In this document: in pieces, positions 23,101 through 35,100 of the stretch
Layout of the letters: every line of letters starts with the position of its first letter
How positions within the stretch are numbered: the stretch's first letter is position 1
DNA from: Ectocarpus siliculosus
Taxonomy: Eukaryota; Sar; Phaeophyceae; Ectocarpales; Ectocarpaceae
DNA length: 42,424 nucleotides
Reading direction: 5' to 3'
Assembly (NCBI GenBank): GCA_000310025.1
Contig: FN649737.1
Span: 2,374,487-2,416,910, forward strand
Translations under genes and position numbers: made by a program
The notes under the pieces: model-generated
Seen by the model: only the letters and a program-made list of their open reading frames with translations
Told to the model about the DNA's origin: nothing
The model's database searches: none

Positions 23101-26100
23101 GGGGGGGGTTTTCCCCCCTGGGGGGGGGGGGGGTTTTTGGCCCCCCCACAAAATGTTTTTTTGGCCCCCCTTTATGTTTCCCCCAAAAAAAAAAAACGGG
23201 GGAAAAAAAAAAAAACGGTACCCGGTTTGCCGGTTTCAGAAAGGAAATTGGTTTTTTTTTAAACTTGGTTGCCAAGGGAGAAAACCCCGTTCCCGATGGT
23301 AACCCCCAAGGGGGGGGGGGGGGGGAGGGGGGCGTACTCATGACTTGCATGCCGCAATGGTCTAACCGACTGACCACGCGTCCTCGAGAGGACGGAGCAC
23401 ATTGTGAACGGGGGGGGGATAGACGAATAGCATAGATAGGCGGGAACAAAAGGAGCTGAACATGACATGATCCAGCTTCAAAGGACGGCTACTGTGCACC
23501 GCTTGCGTTTTGAAGATAAGCGTGTAGCCCCAAAGCCTCCTTTTGAAACGGCCAAAGGAAATCGCATAAACAAACCTCCTACCCTTGACCGAGCTCGCTT
23601 AGCAACCAGGTCAGAAACTCGCTAGGCCAAGCCAACAGAATCAGAAGCTCGCTCGAACATCACCGAAAGCTCGCTGGACCAAGCCAATAGTTTTAGAAGC
23701 TAACTCTCATTTAACAGCCTCTTGAGAAAACAAGAACCTCGCTGTCACATACATACCGTAGGTCACATACATGAGATTCCACACCTCCTGGGCCCCTGGA
23801 CTACATAATGTACGAGACTGTTCCAACTCCGCATTGTTGGTCTCCGTCACCGTTCTCGCTGCAAAATTGTCGAGCTTTGAAAAATCGGTCCAGGGGGTGT
23901 GGTATCTTGCGTCACCTACGGTAGGGGGGTGTTATCTGGCGTCACCTACGGTATATAGGAGGGGTGTTATCTTGAGTCACGTACGATACATCAACAGCAG
24001 CTCACCCGAATGGTGGTTTCCTCGTCGCCGGTGAAAGCGGAGGTAGCGTAAGGGCCCACGAAGTCCACCGAGGCGGTGTTGTAGAACTCCATTGCCACGT
24101 CGAACGTCCCAGTGTTGGCTCCCGGGAACATGAACACCTCCTCCTGTTAGTGTTGTTGCATAGCAGCAGTGTACCAATCCGCAGCAGCGGCAGGCAGCAG
24201 ATACAGCAGTCACATAAAAAAAACACACGCAAGACCTCCCTACGGAGTGGGTGAAAAGAGAGCACCGCGGCAGGGGATGATGCAAGAACATGCAAAAATC
24301 AGACGGAGGCAAAAACATCTACAAAGATATGTATAATGTGTCGTATTGATGAGACGGGAATCCACGAGGGATGAACAGAAACTTTCCAGGTACAAAAGGT
24401 GACAACGGACGGAAACGGAAACAAAACACAGACACACAGGTACTTTCTGACGCTATGAATTCATTGCTAATCTGTCTCAGACTCTATGATAGAGATGGAT
24501 TCGTTGTGTCATATTAAGAAAAAAAAACACACACACACACCATCGTCACTGGTTGTTGGCGTGTGCGGGGTGACTTTGGAGTTGAGTAGCGGCCCGAATT
24601 TGGGTGCCACAGGGTGTCGAGAATGTTTGGCTGTGTGTGGTGGATGAGGCGGTGGCGGAAAAGAGGTGCCTGCAGTTCGAATTTTACTTGTTCACAGTAT
24701 TGTATATAAATGTGGGAGGCAAAGGCAACCTCGTTGTATCCTGCGTAGAGTATGTTGCTGTAGAGTGCCATGATTTGTACATTATGCTCAAGTGAGTAGT
24801 AAGAGCGTGGGGGAGACCTGAGAAATTGAATCGAGTCGTCTCCAAAACTGTTAGTGATATGGATGTATAGTCATTGGGGTGAGAAGCCATTTGAGACATT
24901 ATCTGGTGGCGAACCTGTGGGTGACTTTCCGGGTCGTCGAAAGCCTTTCGAACGATGGTGCTGAGCAGGCAGACACTTTTCGCATAAAATACACGTGCTG
25001 TCGAACAAATATGATCCAGATTTTGATTGGCTTGTCGCAATGTAGTTGATATGATCCTAGGGGAGATCTTCTTTGTAGTACCCGGGACTCCAGCCTGGCT
25101 CGTCACAAAAAAGCAGTAGGGGGTACTGTGATGAGGCATGTTTCTCGGAGAACAAATAAATATGGCACAAACGAGGGCGTTTGCAGATTTCGCCTGGTCC
25201 AGTTCTTGTGGAGGTGTGCAGCGATTTCTTTTCCTGGGGGAGGTGGTGCGTCACCTATGACAGGACCGTGTGGTTACCGACATTGTTAGTAGGAGGTGAC
25301 TTACTTCCGTCGAGAAGAACGGACTTGTATGATTTTTCCCACAGAGAGTTGTTTGCATGTAGACCTTCGGGTAGATCCGCGATGATGGACGGCTTAGTTA
25401 TTTCTGCTTGGCAGCATCCTGAAGCATATACGAACCGTACATGAATAGCCGTCAAAGTAGTTCTGGAAGGCGTCCAACTATGCGGTAGTGTTAGGACAGA
25501 CCGTGTAACTGTAACATGGAAAGATATGAAGGTTGAGTCCATGCTGGAGAGCGAGGGGGCTGACTACGCCCATGGCTGTGAAACCAAACAAACCGTTGTA
25601 CAGTAGGCGCTCGCACTGAATAAACTTGGCAAATAAGAAATCCAGCTATAAAAGATAAATATCCCAACAACCTGAGCACCGTTTGTGAGCACCGCAGATA
25701 ACCCCTACACGACAACCCATCTATATAGTTGTCATTCGTCGAATGACAAAAAAACTGAGAACCCCGGGGTCGGTCAACGCTAGAGGTTCTTTCTCAAGTG
25801 CGGGAGCTAACTGTACCGGCGTTGGTTCTGCAAGAGATGTTTGGTCGTGTGCAAGAGGTCTTCGATGTATTCCGGCGCCACTCTTCCTCCTCCTCCTCCT
25901 CCTCCTCCTCCTCCTCCTGCTGCCGTTGCTGCCAGTGGTGGTGGTGGGGATGGTTCTGCGCTTGGCGGTGCTGTTGCTGCTCCTGCTGCTCCCGTCACGG
26001 AGGAGATCACCGACCTCGCCTCCTTCGCACAGAAGAACTGGACCACAACCGAGAAGGCCGATGCATACACTGGAAATCGAGGTCGAGATACACGCAAGCA

Positions 26101-29100
26101 AGTATCTAAAGGCACAACACCCGACGAACTTGCCCCGGCTTGGAGCTGGTTCCGGTAGGGATGAAGCGGACCAGGTTGAGCGCGCAAGAAGGGAGGTTGG
26201 TTGCAGTGTGTCTCGACCTCGAAGTCCTGTGCATGCATGGGTCGTCTTGGTTGTGGACTACTTCTGTGCGAAAGAGGCGAGGTCAATGATCTCATGGCGG
26301 GAGCAGCAGGAGAAGCAGCACCGCCACCTGCAGAGCCACCCCCACCCCCACCGCTGGCAACATCGGCAGGAGGAGGAGGAGGAGGAGGAGGAGGAGGAGG
26401 AGGAGGAGGAGGAGGAGGAGGAGGAGGAGGAGGAGGAGGAGGAGGAGGAGGAGGAGGAGGAGGAGGAGGAGGAGGAGGAGGAGGAGTGGCGGCGGGAACG
26501 GCGGGGGGAGTGGCGGAAGAGGCAGGAGTGCGAGGAGTACGCCGTTCTCGAAGCAAGCTTTCGATGAGCGAAGACAGGGGTAGGGTTGTTGGTGGTGGCT
26601 GTGGCGATAGTGGGGGGCGTACTCTTATGTTTTGCATGCCTTAGCGGTTAGACCATTGACCACCGATAGCGGGAGGGGTGAAAAAGTCTCGCGATCTTTG
26701 AACCTGCATCACTTTGTTTTTGTTCTTGATATGACCCAACGAATCCATCTCTCTCTATCTAAAGAACATAGTGTAAGATTGATTAGCAATGAATCTTAGC
26801 GTCAGCGGAGGATGTATTTCCACGATTTCCTGAGCAGCACACATCGATACTTTTTATAACTCTTCTTGTCGAAAAATGAACGGCTGGTCCGCCGCTGGTT
26901 GTTCGGACGTTTTGTATGGGCTCACGCACGGCTCAACTTCAGAAACAGCTGTCACCGCTGAACGCTTTTGGTTGAAGCTGGCGTCTTCTGCCGGGCTGTT
27001 TGACGCGATAGGCCCGACAGCCCAAACGAGAATCAGTGCATAGTCGTCTTACAGCCCAAAGAAAACCCTCGAGATTCTGGGGAAGGATTTACAAATCTGT
27101 ACCTAGTCTTACATAGGCGCCTATGTAGAAACAAGCGTTAGACTTCGAAAGCATCGAGAAAAGAGTACCAAATAGATACGTACGTCCCGTTTGGGGCACT
27201 CCCCTCCGCACTCGATACTTCATCTGCGGGGAATCTGTGGGATACGTGAATACATGTGTGTGTGTGGTAGGGAACCAGGGCGGCGGGCCCCCAGCGGGGG
27301 CGCCACACTCCTTCTGCTCTACTCTATTCTTCACCATGCATGGACTTTGAAGGTGCTACTACCGTAGATGCCCGCACTTAAGAACCTCTATTATTATAGT
27401 TTTACCCGAGGGTGGGGTTCTTACAGTGGTTCCTCTTGTGGGCTACAAATTGCCGCCATATAGATACCAGGTTTTTAGTGTAAGGTTCTTACGTCGAGCT
27501 CAAATCCGTAATATTGATGACATGTTGAGCATTAAGTTCTTCGCTTAACTGCGAAGATCGTATGTTCAGGCGCCAAGTTGTTCACCCTTACTCTCAACAA
27601 TCACCATCCATAAAGAGGTCCTGGGGGCAACCTCAGCCATTCTCTCTGCGCTCCCGACAACGACAAAGCTGCCCGTAAGCCTCCAAGCACATACATACCT
27701 GCGCCGTGACGAGCACCGCCTCCCCGTGGGGAAGGCTGGTGAGGTCCGAAGTCGATCCCGAGGCTACGATGTACTCCTCCCTCTTCCTCAGCCTCTTGGT
27801 GGGCCTACCGTTGCTGAGGTTGGAGAACTCGTACGCCTTGCTGGGGGAGAACGAGTTCAGCTCCGACGCCTGAAGGCGACGTGTGTGTGTGTGTGCGTTA
27901 AGCAACGCCGATGTTTGTTGTTGGGTTCGGATCCATCTGGCCTCCTTTCGGTTCAATCTAAAGGAGGATGTTTCCTTCAATCAAGTGTCGTGCTAGATTA
28001 ATGTTTCATTGTTCAAAAGTGGTTTCTCTCCGTGTTGTGCGAGTTGAATACCGTAGGTTGCATGGTCACACCCCTGGCCCGATTTTCAAAGCTCGATTTC
28101 TCGGCAGGAAAAGCGTGTAACGGTGCCGAAAATGGCGGCGTTGGAACCGTCTCGTCGAGAGCTTTCCGACAACAACTTATCCTTTGATTTCAGCATCCTC
28201 TTCATCGTGGAGTAATTAAGCTTTGAAAATCGTCCCAGAGGGGGTGGGGTATCTCATGCAACCGACGGTAATGGCCATACACGAGAACAAGCATATACGA
28301 AGCAAACATCTTTGTGCCTTTCTCTCTTCCTGCCTCTGTGCCTCTGTCTGTCTTCCTCTTTGTGCCTCTCTGTCTGTGTCTCTGCCTCTCGCTCTCTCTT
28401 GTATCTCTTACCAGCTTGACGAGGGCAGCGTTCCTCGATATCCCCGTAGGTGTGTACACCACGCCGTCGTCTGATCATTTTTCGGGGCGGAGGCAGCAAA
28501 CAGCGCGCAAACCAGGGGTGAATCAACCACAAACCGCAGTCACACACGGGACGACACATAGGAATTACCGCAGAGCATGGACCGCAAGGAAGAAAGTGGA
28601 AACTGCAGGCAGAGCACGACATTGGCAAGGCAAATGCAACAAATAGGAATTACCGCAGAGCATGAACCGCAAGGCAGAAAGTGGAAACCGGAGGCAGAGC
28701 ACGACATTGGCAAGGCAACGCAACAATAGCTTCAATATTTTAACACAACTTACATACCCAGTCCCGCCAATAAGACAAGCAATTCCACCATCACCGCCAC
28801 CCACCACGCAGGTACCTTTATCACAGACTTGATCCTGCCAATAAGACACGCCGCGCCATTCACAGCAGTCTTCCCGCCAATAAGACGAGCAACGCCACCA
28901 TTGCCACCAACACCACTCACAGAAGCAGTCCTGCTACTACGACAAGCAACGCCACCGCAGACTCAGGTCCGCCAACAAGACACGCAACACCGCCACTCAC
29001 AGGAGTAGTCCTGCGCGTGGGCCACGGCGTCAGACACCCCGGCCACGGACACGGAGGGCGTGTCGGTGGCATCGATGTAGTCCAAGACCTGCATCACGAG

Positions 29101-32100
29101 CACCGTAACGATTGCCGCGAACAGCCCGAGAGCGAGCATGCCGGGCCCCCACTTGTCCGCGAAAACCCTGCTGTCCTTCCTCGACTTGAGGCGGTCCAAT
29201 CGCAGATCTTGGTAGGGTGAGGGGGACGGCGGGGGTGTGCTCATGTAAGCGCAAGCCGTAGTCGTTAAACCTCGTACCCCACGGACGGAGGGATATGCCG
29301 GTTTTCGCTGGCCCGGGCCACGTTTCGCAGGGATGGACCAGAGACTTAGGGGGGGGGGCGTACTCATGTATTGCACGACTTATAGCGGTTAGACCGTCGA
29401 CCACGTGTCCTAGAGGGGACGGAGCATTGTTGTTCCCACAGGACCGACGGCCAGCCGTTCCTTCCTACTTTGCCGGGGTGTTGTGGCAATGCAATGGAGG
29501 ATCACTCCGTATCGTAAATAAACCGACTTGCTGCAGTGATGTACTTACAGAAGACTACCGCCCCGTAGATGAGGATCATGAGGGAAACAGCGGAGAGGAT
29601 GGCCGCCGAAGTAATAGCGATCCAGTTCGCGTCTGGCTCGGATGCGTCGAAGGCGAACAGCGCCGTGCTCACGCCATACCTGGCGATAAAGAAAGACCCC
29701 AGCCCCGAACAACAGCACAGGAAATAGTAGTAGACAGCATCGAACGCATACGAAAATGCGGTGCTTCTACACATGAGACTGCTGCGATCGCAGGGATCCG
29801 CGAGCTGAAGCAACAAAAACACCAACAGCAGCAACAGCAACAACAACAACAACAACAGTAGCATCGTCAACATCAACAACAATAACAACATCATCATCAG
29901 CAACAAGAGCAGCAGCAGCAACAAACACAACGACCACATGAAGAATAACAACCGACAGCATCAACGGACGGGTTTACAACAACAACAGCAGCCAAGAATG
30001 GAAAGCACAACTCACACGAACACCGCGGCAGAGATCCACTGGATGAAGGTCCGCTCGTTGGCGAAGAAGGTCTTGGGCTCCACCTTGACGTTGGAGGCCT
30101 TGTTGATCGTGTTGGCGTGGTTCTTTACGGTTTGCTGGAAGCTTCGCAAGGACAGCTGCCTCGACGAGAACTTGTCCTTCGAGCTCTTTGCTCCTCCACC
30201 GCTGTATCCCGAAAAAGAAGAAAAAGAGAAGACATGCGCGACGGATGAATACGTGCTACAGTCCGAGGGGACGGAGATCAAGGGGGGAACTAAACGTTTG
30301 GAACGAGATGCAAGATAAACGCAATTGATGAATATCCACTCGTCAGAAGGAATTGGGATCGAGCGGGAAACTAAACATTTGGATCAAAACGCGTGTGAGT
30401 ACCGAGGGGACTGTCGGGGAAAACAACGATGGTTCTTGGTTGCTAACGGCAACGGACACGATAACGGAGCTGGTTCGACTACTACCTGGTATGTAGAGAG
30501 AGCCCAGCCCTTCCTCGAACGAAACACAACAAGAGCAGAGCAAGACACAGAAAGTAAACCATAGAAACAACCAAATTTCGTTACAGATACACCGAGCAGC
30601 AGCAGCTCCCAGCATCGACACACCCCGCTCGAAACGACATGTGGAGGGGAATGAATGCTCACCTTCCGCCGCCACCGCCGGTCCTGTTTAGCCCGAGCCC
30701 GGACTTAACGCTCACGTTCGAGTCCGCCCTGCGGTGCTGCCCTCCCCCCGACACACATCTACTCCACAAACTGCTACTACTTTTAACCAAACATACACAT
30801 ATTTCTTTCCTCATAATAACCCACATACCACTAACCTCAACCTTTCTTTTCCCTCCATCAAATTATAAAAAAAACCATCCCCTATCTACCATACACCCAA
30901 CTTTCAATAAACAACCCNNNNNNNNNNNNNNNNNNNNNNNNNNNNNNNNNNNNNNNNNNNNNNNNNNNNNNNNNNNNNNNNNNNNNNNNNNNNNNNNNNN
31001 NNNNNNNNNNNNNNNNNATTCGGGGGCCCCCCCGGGGGTCCCCCCCCCCCCCCGCCCTGGAGGGGGGAGACGGTGCGTGCCCCGGCCTGCTCCCGCCGAA
31101 GTTGTTACCACCGTACACCGAGGGGGGTGAATAGCCGGCGCCCCCGCCGCCGTAGGGGGGGAACCCCCCGCCTATTTCTTCCGCCAGGTAGGCGTGGGGG
31201 TTGTGGTCGGGTGGCGGTCCTGGGAAAGGTCCGTGGGTTTCCAGGGCGGTGAACCAGAGGGGCACCTGGTTGGGGGGGCGGGGGCGGGGGGGGGGGAGGG
31301 GTGCACTCTGACGTTTTGCATGCCTTGGCGGTTGCGGTTAGACCATTGACCACGCATCCTCGAGAAGTTGGAGGGGGGGAGGGGGTGCCTTGTAATACTT
31401 CGTCATGTCTTTGCTGACCACACTACACTTTGCCGCATCCCTTTTCACGATGCACAGATGTCAGGGAGTGAAATAGAGCCGTCAGAGCTCCTAATGCTTA
31501 CAATAATAGAGTACTGTACATAGACACCTCCAACATTGAATGCAGGAAGCAGGGATGTGTCGGGGGGTACTCGAGTTCCTGTCATGGAAATCGTAAAGGG
31601 AGAATGAGAAGCGAATCTCTGCGTACTCTGCTATCTTAGAGAATGCGAGCGTGCGCGGGTGGTGGTAGATGTGGCAAATGCGGCCGCAGAAGTGCACAAC
31701 GAAACAACAGAACCCCTCCCCCCCCCCCGAAAGCAAAACGCCTGGGAGAAGAACAGCTTCTGGTTCATCCTTGCGAAACGTACGTTTCGCCTGGGCCGGC
31801 GAAAACCCGGCATTCATTTCGCTCCATCCCGGCAGTGTATAGATGCGAGGTCTAACGACTACGGCATGCATTTACATGAGTACACCAACGAACCCACTCA
31901 AGCGCTAAAGAAGGGGAGACACTCAAGCGTACGAAAGCAAAACAAGAGAAAGACAACCAAGCGCACCAAAACATACGAGAAGAAAGACACTCGAGGCGTA
32001 CAAAGGCACAACAAGGCGAGACCACCTGAAGCGCTCAACAGCACAACAAGAGGAGACCTCAAGCGCTCAACGGCACAACAAGAGAAGACCGCTCAAGCGC

Positions 32101-32124
32101 TCAACAGCAAAAGGAACGAGAACA

Positions 32125-32160
<36 letters not shown>

Positions 32161-35100
32161 GTCGTACCAGGCGCATCGCCAAAATAACGGCTCTCACCTT
32201 TCGGACCTTGACCCGATACCACTCGGGCACGCCCACCGCCCTCTTCGACTTCGATCGCGGCTTGTCGTCCACCTTCGGCCTGCTCCCGAAAGTGCCCCGG
32301 GTTCCCTTTCGTGGAGGCCTGGAAGAAGAGTCCAGAGCATCCTCCTGGGGATTACACGTACGTGGGAGGGGGGGGGGGGTAGGGGGGGTACTCATGTAAA
32401 TGCATGCCGTCGTCGTTGGACCCATTGACCTCGCATCCTTGCAATGCCGGGACGGAGGAGCGATATGAAGGGTTTTCGCCGGCCCTGGCAACGTATCGCA
32501 AGGACGACCCAGAAGCTGGGGAGGGGGCGTGCTCATGTTCCGCACAACTTAGCTGATAGACCCTTGATCACGCGTCCTGGAGGGGACGGAGAGTTGATCC
32601 CGCAAGACTGATCGCCGGTGGCCAATCGTCCCTTCCTATTTTCGCTTCCACCCTTATCGGCTGCTATCTCGACCAAAAAAACATGGCTCACCGGCACCGA
32701 ACCCAGAGAGGAGGAGGACGAATTGCCGGGGCCAGACACCGCGAGCAAGTTGGGGTTCCGGGCGATGGCGTGGTTGACGATGTGCTGGTACTTGGAGTAT
32801 TTTTCGATGCACCTCATGTAGCCGCAGTCCGTCCACGCCTTCGTCAGGCCAGCTACCCACGGTGGCGGGTCTCCCTGGAGCTGTATTCATTTTATTATAC
32901 GCAGCAGAGGTTGTTGTTATCGTTACTGTTGTTGTTGTTGTTGTTGGTGTTGGTGGTGGTGGAGACGGAGACACATCATCAGTGGATGAAAATGTTGTCG
33001 TCGTTATAATGACGTGGGTTCCAAAACGTCAAGGCGCTGTGCCGCACGGGTTCGTGTACCTTATCGTAGACACGGATCGGTCGATCCCAGCCAGTAAAAC
33101 GACGGAATACCAACGAGCTGATCGAATGAAATACGCTTGGTAGCGCATAACATACAAAAAAAAACAGGGTTGTGGCGAATGCGGGAGAAGGAACAGCTAA
33201 ACCCCAAAAAAGACGCATCCAGTAGACCACAGCCAACCTTGATCCCTTGCAGCTTGTTGGGGGGAGCCCTCTAACGCAACCAGCAAACACACGCACCATT
33301 TCCCTTGATTGGTGCGATCTACCAAGATTCCGAGAACAACAGCAGTCATTTGCGCATCACGGCAACCTTTTCTATCGATTCCCTGAACATGAGCTCGAGT
33401 GCAGCGAGGTGTGGTTTTGATCTATCCCAAGACCCAACACAAAAGCAAACAGCCACACCTACTTCTAACAAAACAACCGACCTTGAGCTCGAGAAAACAG
33501 CGAACGCCTGCACGACTTGTGGCGTGGCCTTTTCTGCCCCCGACACCCCTCTCCAACCCACCCATTAACCCACGAAACAACGAATAAACAACACTGACCT
33601 AACTCGAGAACGGGCGAGGCTTGGCGTTGCAGTAACTACCACCCCTCCCCACGCCCCCCCACTACCTTCTCCGTCCTGGCATTGTGGGGATGCAAGGTCA
33701 ATGGTCTAATCACTACGGCATGCGTTTGCATGAGTACCCCCCCCCAAAACTCCCCCCCCAAAATGGCCTAACGACTACGGCATTAGTTTACATGAGTACC
33801 CCACCCTCCCCCAAAACATAAACATACTCACCTTCAGCTCGAGAACAGCGAACGGGAACGGCTTGTGATCCTCCTGGCCCTGGGCAGGCTGCGACAGCCC
33901 GCGGCTCAGGAACGAGTCCCAGAAGAACTGGTCGGCCAGGGGGGCGTTGGCGCCCGACCCCCGCTGGCCCAACGCCTCCGGCGGCGGCATCGCAAACCCG
34001 ACGAGGGGAGAGTCGAGCGTGACCCGGACCTCGTTGCTCGAGGACAGCTGGAAGGCCGTACGGTGCACCTGTGGTTGTTTTTGCGGCGGAATAGTAATGA
34101 TTTGGGGGGGGGGAAGTGGTGGGTTGTTCTCACTTTCTTGTACCAGTTGTCGTAGTCTTCGGCATGGTTGTTTTTGCGGCGGAATAGTAATGATTTGGGG
34201 GGGGGGAAGTGGTGGGTTGTTCTCACTTTCTTGTACCAGTTGTCGTAGTCTTCGGCATGGTTGTTTTTGCGGCGGAATAGTAATGATTTGGGGGGGGGGA
34301 AGTGGTGGGTTGTTCTCACTTTCTTGTACCAGTTGTCGTAGTCTTCGGCATGGTTGTTGTTGCGGCGGAATAGTAACGATTGGGGGGGGCAGTGGTGGGT
34401 TGTGATCACTTGCTGCTGCTGCCGTCGTCGTCGTCAATTTCGTGGTGTTCACGGGTTTATTGGTCTAGAGGATTGTTGCTATCAATTTCTTGTACCAGTC
34501 GTCGTCGTCGTCTTCGTCATCCTACGTTGATTTTCACGGGGACTCGGTTGCGTGTAAACACCTTGGATGATGGCCTTACTCGTTTCTTTCTGGGCGACAG
34601 CAACAGCAACAGCAACACCATCACCAACACCAACAACAACAACTACCTCACCTCCGTGACGAGCAGCGGTCGTATCCTCTTCCCCATCACCAGCCGCTGC
34701 ACCTCCTGCGCGAGGGCCAGCTTCTCGATGAGCGCCTTCCGAGTCTTGGCCGTCTTCGCGTCTACGGGGGGCCCCGTGTCTTCCTTGGACTTGGACTCCA
34801 CCCCCCCCCCCTCACCGGGCACGCCGGCGCGGAGGGAAGGGAGCTGTGCCACCTCCGCCTCGTCCAGCTCGATCATGGCGGACTTCTTTCCCTCGAAGAA
34901 CTTGAGGACGATGGTTGGTTGAGAGCGATGTGAGGTAGGGGTTGGTGAACCAACCGTCTGTCTCGGTAGGAGAGGTAGGACGGGGTTGGCGGACTGTCTC
35001 TCTCCTCAACAAACTTCGTGCTCAAGGTACATGTACGTTTTTGTTTCACGAGTTTTGTAGGGGGGGACGGTGGACGGGGATGGGGTGTTATGACGTGAGA

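Noticed and set aside
22687-23151. Pro/Gly-rich open frames
   Set aside because: They lie entirely in the homopolymer-distorted stretch and have no biological codon pattern.
24684-25139. 151-codon minus-strand frame in the longest intron
   Set aside because: Ordinary composition but no recognisable motif or splice partner; could not be supported as an exon or gene.
25743-26644. Long open frames on both strands with poly-Glu, poly-Gly or poly-Pro
   Set aside because: They exist because (GGA)n has no stops in any frame; codon use outside the tract is not gene-like in those frames.
28963-29376. Stop soon after the 29001 donor as the natural end of the VTC gene
   Set aside because: Not fully excluded, but the GTGAGT donor and exact phase match to the next exon favour splicing; kept as the alternative model.
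29767-29964. Hydrophobic minus-strand frame that looks like membrane helices
   Set aside because: Produced by CAA/AAC/CATCAT simple repeats in an intron, giving runs of Val/Leu codons on the other strand.
34073-34445. Regular 93-bp repeats considered as a CRISPR array
   Set aside because: Units are contiguous near-identical copies with no unique spacers, in a eukaryotic intron.
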